From CBDUBU01 sp965365465 (lineage in GTDB: Bacteria > Bacteroidota > Rhodothermia > Rhodothermales > DASSAV01), in the NCBI GenBank assembly GCA_965365465.1, contig CBDUBU010000288.1:1-5248 (forward strand): a DNA stretch of 5,248 nucleotides, in the 5' to 3' direction. Of this stretch, positions 1-5,248 are shown piece by piece. Position numbers and translations under genes: made by a program. Numbering within the stretch: position 1 is the stretch's first letter; every line of letters begins with the position of its first letter. The notes under the pieces are model-generated. The model was given only the letters and a program-made list of their open reading frames with translations, ran no database searches and was not told where the DNA came from.

Positions 1-1416
1 GTCTCCGGCCACGGGCACGCCGCCTGCTGCGGAAGGCTCCGGAAGCACGATGTGCGGGTTCATCTTGTAGAAGACCGCGTACAGATCGGCGGCTTTATCG
101 GCATCACGCAGGGTAAGGTGCGCACGCTGGTTTTCGAGCGTTCGTAATACCTGGCTCAGGTAAACCGACTTGTCAGGCAGCAGCCGCACGCGCTCGGCCA
201 GCATCGTGAGGCTCGTGTCGATGGGGGCCTCGTCGGTGGCCCGCAGGCTGCCATAGGCGGTAGCCACGTAGCCACGGGAGTACTGCTTGAAGCTGGAGTT
301 GCGGGAGACGGTATCAAACCCGTCCGTCACCGCCCAGACATAGGCATCCAGCACATTCGAGGAAGGGGTCATCTCGCGCGAACTGGCTTTGAGGAACTGC
401 TCGTAGACGTTGAAGATGTTACCCGGGCCGGTGTGATACGCTGAAATGCCCGGAATCTCGTGGCCCACAGAGTTTACATATCCCCGGAGCGTCAGCATGG
501 AAGGTTCCATGGTCAGGAGCGGGTGCCATTCCTCAAAGACCGGGACTGCTTTTCCGGAAGCGCTACGCAGTTCAAAATGGTGGATGCCGCGCTCCCGCAA
601 TATATACGGCATCATCTGGTACCGGCTGCGTGCGCCAACAGAGGAAACGAGCCGGTCGCGGTTGAAGGTCTCGACCGTGCCGATCTCCGTAGAAAGCAGG
701 CTCAGGCCCAAGTAACGGGCCAGGCGCATTTCGTATTCGATGAACGGCAGTTCGTTGCGACGGGCTTCCAGCACCTGGTTTTTCCGTCCCCATTTGACCA
801 CGACGGCCTCTTTCGGAACGCCGCGCTTTACGTACTTCGAGACAAGCCGACCGGTCTCTACCCGGCGCAAGCCGTCGATTCGGTCCCAGTTGGCCGCGCC
901 CTGCTGTTCGTATCGCTCGCGTTCCCCCCCGAGTTCATACAGTTCCAGCAAGGCGCCTGTGCGGTTGTCCGTGACCCGGATCGTGAAGTTGTCATCCACT
1001 CCCTGACGCATTTCATAGAGAGAAAGCAGATCCCGGAACGCGCCGATCATTCGCTGTGATGCGCTCGAAGCGCCCGACAGCAACGGGCCTGCCGTGTAAG
1101 GCTGGTACAGCAGGTCGGGATGCAGGTCAAGCCCGCTGAAGCTGAACAGGGTTCCCGAAGCCGCCTGGGTCACCACCGGTTCAGCAGCCTCCACCGGAGC
1201 CTCCGGCTGCGAAAAGCGCAGCAATATATTCTTCGCCAGGGTTTCGAAGTGGCCGGTAAGGACAAGAATGATCCCAAGCAGCAGCGTGGCAATTGTAGCC
1301 CAGCGAGGACGCACTTTCCAGAAAGTTGGACGACTGGCAGTGTCCTCCGGCGGGGGCGCGGGTGCTACGGGTTGTGAAGGCTGGTTTTCGTTAGGAAAAG
1401 GGGGCGGCTCTGTCAT
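1..1416 (-). CDS. Membrane-anchored lytic-transglycosylase-like protein (5' part; runs off the left edge)
   Basis: An uninterrupted minus-strand frame of 472 codons starts at the ATG at 1414-1416 and is still open at position 1, so the C-terminus is missing. Residues 1-39 are proline-rich and probably cytoplasmic. Residues 40-57 (ATIATLLLGIILVLTGHF) form one membrane segment, and the rest should lie in the periplasm. Residues 249-270 read ETFNRDRLVSSVG then ARSRYQMMP. This matches the spacing of the GH23/SLT core (E-S-x-F ... GA-x-G-x-M-Q-x-M-P), with Glu249 (codon 670-672) in the catalytic position 12 residues before the Gly. Residues 326-333 (AYHTGPGN) correspond to the AYNAGPGN motif of that fold. 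The predicted role is cleavage of peptidoglycan glycan strands. The motifs deviate from consensus (SRYQ for GLMQ, His for Asn), so a non-catalytic glycan-binding role is possible. An in-frame TGA lies upstream with no other ATG after it, and no clear ribosome binding site is visible. It is divergent from the OmpA/PKD gene. Confidence 0.8.
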   Translation of the reverse strand, partial: MTEPPPFPNENQPSQPVAPAPPPEDTASRPTFWKVRPRWATIATLLLGIILVLTGHFETLAKNILLRFSQPEAPVEAAEPVVTQAASGTLFSFSGLDLHPDLLYQPYTAGPLLSGASSASQRMIGAFRDLLSLYEMRQGVDDNFTIRVTDNRTGALLELYELGGERERYEQQGAANWDRIDGLRRVETGRLVSKYVKRGVPKEAVVVKWGRKNQVLEARRNELPFIEYEMRLARYLGLSLLSTEIGTVETFNRDRLVSSVGARSRYQMMPYILRERGIHHFELRSASGKAVPVFEEWHPLLTMEPSMLTLRGYVNSVGHEIPGISAYHTGPGNIFNVYEQFLKASSREMTPSSNVLDAYVWAVTDGFDTVSRNSSFKQYSRGYVATAYGSLRATDEAPIDTSLTMLAERVRLLPDKSVYLSQVLRTLENQRAHLTLRDADKAADLYAVFYKMNPHIVLPEPSAAGGVPVAGD

Positions 1417-2071
1417 AAATGCATACAATCCAGGGAGGGTGATTTCCTGATGCGAAGCTCCATAGCGTCAGGGAGCAATAACCATGCAAAAAGCAATCAT
1501 GTTCGCTCAGCACATCCGTTTATGTTAAGGAGATTTAGAGAAGGCCGTTGGTCTGCGTTTCCGAGGCCGTCGGTATTTGTTACGCGCCTGCCTGCGTTCA
1601 GGTTCGGGCAAGACCGGAAAAGTCGCGTGGTGCGCAGCCGGTTGCGCCGTTGCCGCAGGAAATTCCGGCAGCGCTGGAAAAGTTCGGGCCCGAAGGGGCG
1701 CGGGAGAAAAACGGGTGTGCTTCTTGTCTTGCCGTTTTCAACATTGAGAGAGGCGCGCGGCAACGACTTACCCATCGTGTCATGCTGACCAGCGTGATGT
1801 CGCTATGAAGGAAGCAGGGCGGCCGCCGCCGCGACGCGCTCAACCTGCAATAAAACAATCTGAAAGACAAGGAGGCCCGAAAAAAACACCCCCAAGATCC
1901 CGTTTCCATCCTTCCCGAAGCCGGCAGACCCTCTGCGGATGCCGTCTCCCCTGTCCAGGGGAGATACGTCATTTTCACGATGTACGAGCCGACAGGCATG
2001 GCTCCTTACCCTTTCAGGGTGCTACATTATGCCCCTGTGTTACCAAACCTGTTCATTCATCTATCCGTCAC
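1417..2071. other. Divergent intergenic region with no supported gene
   Basis: These 655 bases separate two divergently transcribed genes and must hold both 5' regions. Several overlapping frames are open here: 1450-1788 and 1548-1808 on plus, 1497-1775 and 1598-1999 on minus, and the upstream extension of the OmpA frame at 1805-2071. Their products are Arg/Pro/Ser-rich, resemble no family I know, and overlap one another on both strands, as expected of GC-rich non-coding DNA. AAGGAG at 1527-1532 and AAGGAGG near 1868 look like ribosome binding sites but have no usable start codon at proper spacing. Just before the OmpA start, CTACATTATG (2022-2031) is an AT-richer patch that could belong to a promoter, but I see no convincing partner box. 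No tRNA or recognised RNA gene was seen. Confidence 0.55.
1945..1964. repeat. Perfect 9-bp inverted repeat (hairpin) upstream of the OmpA gene
   Basis: TCTCCCCTG (1945-1953) and CAGGGGAGA (1956-1964) are perfectly complementary around a two-base centre, with a possible G-T pair adding one step outside. No T-tract follows on either strand, so it is not a normal intrinsic terminator. It lies 108 bases before the OmpA-like start codon. It could be a hairpin in that gene's leader, a protein-binding palindrome, or one copy of a dispersed palindromic repeat; the window contains no second copy to decide. Confidence 0.6.
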
Positions 2072-3562
2072 ATGAAAAAACTATCTATCAACGGTCGCCT
2101 TGCGGCCTTGCTGGCGCTACTCGTCATCCTGTCGGCGGCCTCGGCGCATGAGAGCCAGGGTCAAGCCCGGCGCGGAGAGCAGACGCTGTACCTGCGCCCC
2201 CACGTGGGCCTTTCGAGTTATGTAGGAGATAACGACAAGGCAGCAATCTCCTTCGACGGCGCGTTCCCGTACAGCGCAGGCATCGAGCTGGGGTACCAGT
2301 TTACGGTTCCGCTCAGCGTGGGCGTCGGCTACCAGATCGGCAGCTATCCCGGCATCACCATTTTCGGTGAGGAAGATACGCGCCACTCGGCCCGACTGCT
2401 GCTGCGGTATCTGTTTGGCGGTGAGACCGGTCTGGCGCCGTACATCCAGGTGGGCGGCCATGCCACGTTCGGCAACGTGCAGGCGGTAGGCGCTGCGGAG
2501 GAAGAACAGAAAACCTCCTTCGGTCCCCTGTTCGGCTTGGGACTGGATGTTCCTCTGAGCGGACGGGTCTCGTTCTTCCTGGAAGCCAACTCGCAAGCAG
2601 CCTTCCCGGATGACGCGGTAGACGGCCGCGACGACAACGGTTCCGGCGGCTTCGACCTGCTCAGCACCCTGGGCGCCGGTCTGAAAATCAACTTCAAGAG
2701 CGGGTTCGTTCCGGTCGACGTGCAGGCCATACGCGGCCCGGCCCGCATCCAGGCCAACGACCCGGGGACGTTCACCGCACTCGTCGATGAGAAGGCGACA
2801 GGCCCCATCGAGTACCGGTGGGACTGGGGCGACGGTAATATGTCGACGGGCCTAACGGCGACGCATACCTATGCCGCCGCCGGCAATTACACGATCACCT
2901 TTACCGGCAGCAACCGAGGCAGCACCGACTCGGAGACCATGGCGATCACCGTGACGCCGCCCCCGATGCCCGCGCGGATCGTCTCGATCTCTGCCGATCC
3001 GAACAACCCGGACACGGGGACGCTCGTGCGCTTCAGCGCCAATATCGAAGGCGACACGCCGCTCTCGTACAACTGGGACTTCGGAGACGGAAGCGCCGGG
3101 TCGGGCGCAACGCCGACCCATACCTACACGGAGCCGGGCACGTACACGGTGACGCTCAACGCCTCGAACACAGCAGGCGCAGATACGCGAACCATGACGC
3201 TCACGGTGCGTCCGAGTGAGGCCGCCATCTGCAGCGAAATCTTCGAGATGAACGCGGTGTACTTCCAGGCCAATTCGAGTACGCTGACCGCCGAAGGCGA
3301 GCGCTCGCTCCGGGAGAACCTGGAGATCCTGGAGGAGTGCTCGAGCCTGGATGCGCGCATCGAAGGCTTTGCCGCGCCCGGCGAGCGGAACCCGCAGCGC
3401 CTCTCCGAGGACCGCGCACGGGCCGTCGAGCAGTTCTACCTGTCCAACGGCGTTTCGGCAGACCGGCTCAACGCCATTGGTCGGGGGCGCGTGGTCGGGA
3501 TGACCAGCAAGAAGGAAGGCGCCAGCCAGTACCGCCGCGTCGATACCATTCCGGTGCGGTAG
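2072..3562 (+). CDS. OmpA-family outer-membrane protein with beta-barrel, two PKD domains and a peptidoglycan-binding domain
   Basis: The protein has 496 residues. The frame is open back to 1805, but the ATG at 2072 is chosen because it begins a textbook signal peptide: MKK, then a hydrophobic stretch to about residue 22, with likely cleavage after ASA at 23-25. Residues ~37-210 alternate polar and hydrophobic strands rich in Gly and aromatics (e.g. GIELGYQF, VGVGYQIG), like a small outer-membrane barrel. PKD domain 1 (~215-296) has WDWGDG at 250-255 and HTY at 265-267. PKD domain 2 (~301-380) has WDFGDG at 335-340 and HTY at 350-352. The OmpA C-terminal domain (~387-496) has NAVYFQANSSTL at 394-405 and LSEDRARAV at 444-452. 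The Asp normally found in the GHTD motif is absent (GFAAPGER, 432-439), while the Arg (448) is kept. Cys387 and Cys423 are the only cysteines and could form a disulfide. The likely role is a structural link between outer membrane and peptidoglycan, with the PKD modules as spacers. A strong terminator follows, so it is probably transcribed alone. Confidence 0.9.
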   Translation: MKKLSINGRLAALLALLVILSAASAHESQGQARRGEQTLYLRPHVGLSSYVGDNDKAAISFDGAFPYSAGIELGYQFTVPLSVGVGYQIGSYPGITIFGEEDTRHSARLLLRYLFGGETGLAPYIQVGGHATFGNVQAVGAAEEEQKTSFGPLFGLGLDVPLSGRVSFFLEANSQAAFPDDAVDGRDDNGSGGFDLLSTLGAGLKINFKSGFVPVDVQAIRGPARIQANDPGTFTALVDEKATGPIEYRWDWGDGNMSTGLTATHTYAAAGNYTITFTGSNRGSTDSETMAITVTPPPMPARIVSISADPNNPDTGTLVRFSANIEGDTPLSYNWDFGDGSAGSGATPTHTYTEPGTYTVTLNASNTAGADTRTMTLTVRPSEAAICSEIFEMNAVYFQANSSTLTAEGERSLRENLEILEECSSLDARIEGFAAPGERNPQRLSEDRARAVEQFYLSNGVSADRLNAIGRGRVVGMTSKKEGASQYRRVDTIPVR

Positions 3563-3591
3563 GCTAAAAGATCAGGACGCCGGTAAACGGA

Positions 3592-3636
3592 AAAGGGCGG
3601 AGCTGCACAGGCAGCCCCGCCCTTTCTGTGTTTTTT
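3592..3636 (+). terminator. Intrinsic terminator of the OmpA/PKD gene
   Basis: The left arm 3592-3606 (AAAGGGCGG, one A-C mismatch, then GCTGC) pairs with 3611-3625 (GCAGC, then CCGCCCTTT) around the loop ACAG. This gives 14 pairs in a very GC-rich stem. A T-rich run, CTGTGTTTTTT, follows up to 3636. It begins 30 bases after the TAG stop codon. The stem read on the other strand lacks a good T-tract directly after it, so it acts mainly on plus-strand transcription. Confidence 0.92.
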
Positions 3637-3682
3637 CTCCTCGAAGGACGGCAGTGCAGCCGACTCCACCCCGCCCGCCGAT

Positions 3683-3757
3683 CTTGTCATCCTGACGAGC
3701 AATCACCATCGCCTGTCCGTCCTGCACAAGCCGCACGCGAGAAAGGATTTACTATCG
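3683..3757 (+). repeat. Intergenic repeat unit, left copy of an inverted pair
   Basis: This 75-base unit begins CTTGTCATCCTGACG (3683-3697) and ends GCGAGAAAGGATTTACTATCG-like sequence (3737-3757; key parts CGAG, GGATTT, ATCG). Both ends recur in inverted orientation at 3872-3945, with almost the same total length. The start and end resemble, from memory, the widespread bacterial intergenic motif of the form GTCATYCTGA...GGATCT. The middle of the unit is not conserved between the two copies. Confidence 0.55.
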
Positions 3758-3871
3758 TTAGTCGCTGCGCTCGTTGACTCCGTCAGTGGGTTTCGCCTCT
3801 TGTCCCACTTCCCGGAATTCCCGAACGTAACCTGTTGGCTACGCTTCATCTCTGTCGTTCAGGCAGGGCAG

Positions 3872-3945
3872 CGATGGAGATCCCTCGTCACGTCAGGCAG
3901 GGGGCAACCGGGGAGGCTGTGCTGCCTGTGCCTCAGAATGACAAG
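3872..3945 (-). repeat. Intergenic repeat unit, right copy of an inverted pair
   Basis: Read on the minus strand, this 74-base unit begins CTTGTCATTCTGAGG (3945 back to 3931), matching the left unit's start at 13 of 15 bases. It ends GACGAGGGATCTCCATCG (3889 back to 3872), matching the left unit's end apart from small gaps. The two units face each other across a 114-base spacer. The layout suggests a small non-coding, possibly mobilised element rather than a gene. Confidence 0.55.
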
Positions 3946-4044
3946 GGCAAGGGAGCGGTTGCACCCTGGTGGTCGTCGGGATGAAAAAAACTGGGGACGC
4001 CGCCGTTATTGAACTCCAGGCCACAGGTCAGAAATCAGCGCCGT

Positions 4045-4950
4045 TCAGGAAAACGCCTCTACGTAGGCATCGAGTTGTTCCCGCGCATCGGAAATCCGCT
4101 CGAAGAAGGCGCTGGGAGAGGGGGCGTTGAAAAGCCCGGAAGCGACCATTTCTTCCCAGATCGCGTCATTTTCCAGATCCTCCCACGACATGGAGTGGTT
4201 GAAATCGTAGTCCAGGGCATTGGCGGCTTTGTTGGCGGCAGCCACCGCCAGAACGAGCCGCCGTTCAGGGCCTGCGACCGGAAGATCCTGATAATCGTGG
4301 TGGCGGGCGAGGGCCATGGTCAGCGAGGCCGGCAGCTTGATCTCCTGGGCGAGATGCAGGCACGCCTCCACATGGTCAAACCCCAGCGCCTGTCTTTCCA
4401 GATAGAGGTGTGAAAGCTCGGGTCCTGGTGCGGCGGGGCGGGCGTAGAGGACGGCGGCATTCTCCGGGTAGTTGTAAAGCAGAACGAGTTTGCCGAAATC
4501 ATGGAGCATACCCGCCGTGAATGCCTCGCTTTCCGCCTCGTTCCTGTCTGCGCCCGCATCGAACAGAAGCTGAGCGAGAAAGGCAGTGGCGATGCTGTGG
4601 CGAATAATGTTCAGGAAAGCTCCGGCGGAGGCCGAGGTCAGCGCCGAGCGTATGTCCAGCACGCTCTGACTCATAATGATGCCGGTCACGGAGGCCGGGC
4701 CGAGAATGACCACGGCGCGGCGCACACTTGTGATCTCGCCGCGCTGTCCGTAATAGGCGGCATTGACGATGCGGAGCACCCGCGCTACGGCAGCCGGGTC
4801 ATGCTGGATCAGGTCGATGACCTGTTTCACTTCAGGCCCGTCAGGCTGTTGGGAGAGTTCAATCGCACGCAGCAGGGTCTGGGGCAGGGGCGGCAGGCGC
4901 AGGTCCAGGACACGCACTTCCGGGGCGCCGGAAAGATCATAAAAATCCAT
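4045..4950 (-). CDS. HDOD-domain signalling protein
   Basis: This cytoplasmic protein has 301 residues and no signal peptide or membrane segment. The HDOD domain fills about residues 15-220. Its motifs are LPPLPQTLLRA at 19-29, the DP motif at 51-52 followed by VARVLRIVNAAYYG, RRAVVILG at 77-84, His118 and GMLHDFGKLVL at 147-157. Further histidines are His193 and the pair His217-His218. HDOD proteins are a catalytically diverged branch of the HD/HD-GYP superfamily, usually acting as scaffolds or regulators in signal transduction; partners cannot be read from the sequence. The ~80-residue C-terminal tail is helical and Glu/Ala-rich, with no recognised output domain. I choose the ATG at 4950; a TTG at 4980 would add ten residues (mostly Pro/His), which look like leader. 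No good ribosome binding site precedes either. The gene lies 136 bases downstream of aroE on the same strand and could share its transcript. Confidence 0.88.
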   Translation of the reverse strand: MDFYDLSGAPEVRVLDLRLPPLPQTLLRAIELSQQPDGPEVKQVIDLIQHDPAAVARVLRIVNAAYYGQRGEITSVRRAVVILGPASVTGIIMSQSVLDIRSALTSASAGAFLNIIRHSIATAFLAQLLFDAGADRNEAESEAFTAGMLHDFGKLVLLYNYPENAAVLYARPAAPGPELSHLYLERQALGFDHVEACLHLAQEIKLPASLTMALARHHDYQDLPVAGPERRLVLAVAAANKAANALDYDFNHSMSWEDLENDAIWEEMVASGLFNAPSPSAFFERISDAREQLDAYVEAFS

Positions 4951-5020
4951 GTGAGGGTATGGTGTGGGTTGAGGGTGCAAGAGGCGGAGTACAACACACG
5001 CTAGTTCACCGGGGCGGAGA

Positions 5021-5034
5021 ACCCCTGTTGGGGT
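5021..5034. repeat. Short hairpin between aroE and the HDOD gene
   Basis: ACCCC (5021-5025) and GGGGT (5030-5034) form a perfect 5-bp stem with a TGTT loop on plus (AACA on minus). On the minus strand, the direction of both neighbouring genes, the stem is followed by TCTCCGCC and not by a T-tract, so it is a poor terminator. It may be a minor leader structure or chance. The rest of the 136-base gap shows no recognisable promoter. Confidence 0.3.
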
Positions 5035-5086
5035 ATCGGCTTGAGCGGCGGCAACTTAAGCCTTTCTGAAAAAGAAGCGTAAAGGA

Positions 5087-5248
5087 TCAGCACGGTTCGT
5101 CTGCCCGCATCTTCCGGATCGCTTCTCGCACGACCTCCGCCGGGAAGGGCTGTCCGGTCCAGAGGGTAAAAGCGGCGGCGGCCTGTCCGATGAGCATCTC
5201 CATGCCGCCGATCACCGCCGCGCCGCGTTCTCCGGCCTCGCGCAGCAG
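5087..5248 (-). CDS. aroE: Shikimate dehydrogenase, C-terminal fragment cut by the window edge
   Basis: The last 53 residues and the TGA stop (5089-5087) are present; the gene continues beyond 5248. The fragment contains GGMEMLIGQAAAAFTLWTG, the conserved C-terminal signature of shikimate dehydrogenase (compare GLGMLVAQAAHAF in the E. coli enzyme). It includes the Gln (residue 22 of the fragment) that contacts shikimate in that family. The following helix, AEVVREAIRKM, is the usual end of the protein, so the C-terminus is normal in length. The enzyme reduces 3-dehydroshikimate to shikimate with NADPH, the fourth step of the shikimate pathway to aromatic amino acids. The catalytic Lys and the nucleotide-binding site lie outside the window. 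The quinate/shikimate (YdiB) branch shares this motif and cannot be fully excluded. Confidence 0.9.
   Translation of the reverse strand: MLREAGERGAAVIGGMEMLIGQAAAAFTLWTGQPFPAEVVREAIRKMRADEPC

Larger units (their letters stand above)
3637..4044. other. Convergent intergenic region without genes
   Basis: About 400 bases lie between the terminator of the OmpA/PKD gene and the stop codon of the minus-strand HDOD gene. The only notable content is the inverted repeat pair at 3683-3945. A 70-codon plus frame (3800-4012) crosses the right repeat unit and continues toward the HDOD stop. Its product is Arg/Trp/Cys-rich with no recognisable domain, and I treat it as chance. A run GATGAAAAAAACTGG near 3980 resembles a start but leads only to a low-complexity frame antisense to the HDOD gene's end. 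No clear T-tract terminator is visible for the HDOD gene. Confidence 0.6.

Noticed and set aside
460..1059. A 199-codon plus-strand open frame
   Set aside because: It lies antisense within the membrane-anchored transglycosylase-like gene, whose minus-strand frame has coherent domains and motifs across the same bases.
1422..1427. TACAAT as a -10 box on the plus strand
   Set aside because: No -35-like partner is visible at suitable spacing, upstream sequence is the start of the opposite gene, and the downstream plus-strand gene is 650 bases away.
1526..1550. AAGGAG followed by a TTG as a start for a small gene at 1548-1808
   Set aside because: The spacing is about 15 bases and a TAG lies between in the same frame; the product has no recognisable feature beyond GCASC.
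1777..1800. A possible third copy of the intergenic repeat (GTGTCATGCTGAC)
   Set aside because: Only the first ~12 bases agree with the repeat start; the expected GGATYT end block about 70 bases away is not found, so chance similarity cannot be excluded.
1805..2071. An 89-codon N-terminal extension of the OmpA/PKD protein
   Set aside because: The extension is Arg/Pro/Cys-rich and would place the signal peptide at residue 90. The ATG at 2072 starts a normal signal sequence, so the extension is chance.
3800..4012. A 70-codon plus-strand frame between the convergent genes
   Set aside because: It runs through the inverted repeat unit and low-complexity sequence, with no ribosome binding site and no domain.
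4009..4413. A 134-codon plus-strand open frame
   Set aside because: It is antisense to the C-terminal half of the HDOD gene and is best explained as a GC-rich shadow.
4501..5004. A 167-codon plus-strand open frame
   Set aside because: It is antisense to the HDOD gene, which has unmistakable family motifs; the plus-strand product resembles nothing.

Overview
The window is GC-rich (roughly 60 %) chromosomal DNA with long-spaced genes. Shine-Dalgarno sites before the chosen starts are weak or absent. The OmpA-like protein carries PKD domains, and the style resembles the Rhodothermota / deep-branching Bacteroidota (Rhodothermales-like). That placement is my inference from protein style; there is no rRNA or other marker here to prove it. 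I see no phage, insertion sequence, CRISPR array, tRNA or rRNA.

Layout. (1) Positions 1-1416, minus strand: the N-terminal 472 codons of a membrane-anchored, lytic-transglycosylase-like protein that runs off the left edge. (2) 1417-2071: a 655-base divergent intergenic region with no gene I can support, containing a 9-bp perfect hairpin at 1945-1964. (3) 2072-3562, plus strand: a secreted outer-membrane protein made of a beta-barrel-like N-terminal domain, two PKD domains and an OmpA-type peptidoglycan-binding C-terminal domain, closed by a strong intrinsic terminator (3592-3636). (4) 3637-4044: non-coding sequence dominated by an inverted pair of ~75-bp repeat units (3683-3757 and 3872-3945). 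(5) 4045-4950, minus strand: an HDOD-domain signalling protein. (6) 5087-5248, minus strand: the last 53 codons of shikimate dehydrogenase (aroE), upstream of and co-directional with the HDOD gene.

How the genes relate. The two divergent genes both concern the cell envelope: one is predicted to cut or bind peptidoglycan from the inner membrane, the other to link the outer membrane to peptidoglycan. The HDOD gene and aroE may be co-transcribed (136-base gap), but nothing in the sequence ties their functions together. The window looks mostly like ordinary housekeeping and envelope DNA. The most worthwhile second looks are the non-canonical transglycosylase motifs, the loss of the usual ligand-binding Asp in the OmpA domain, and the intergenic inverted repeat element. 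I do not see evidence for a new defence or mobile system.
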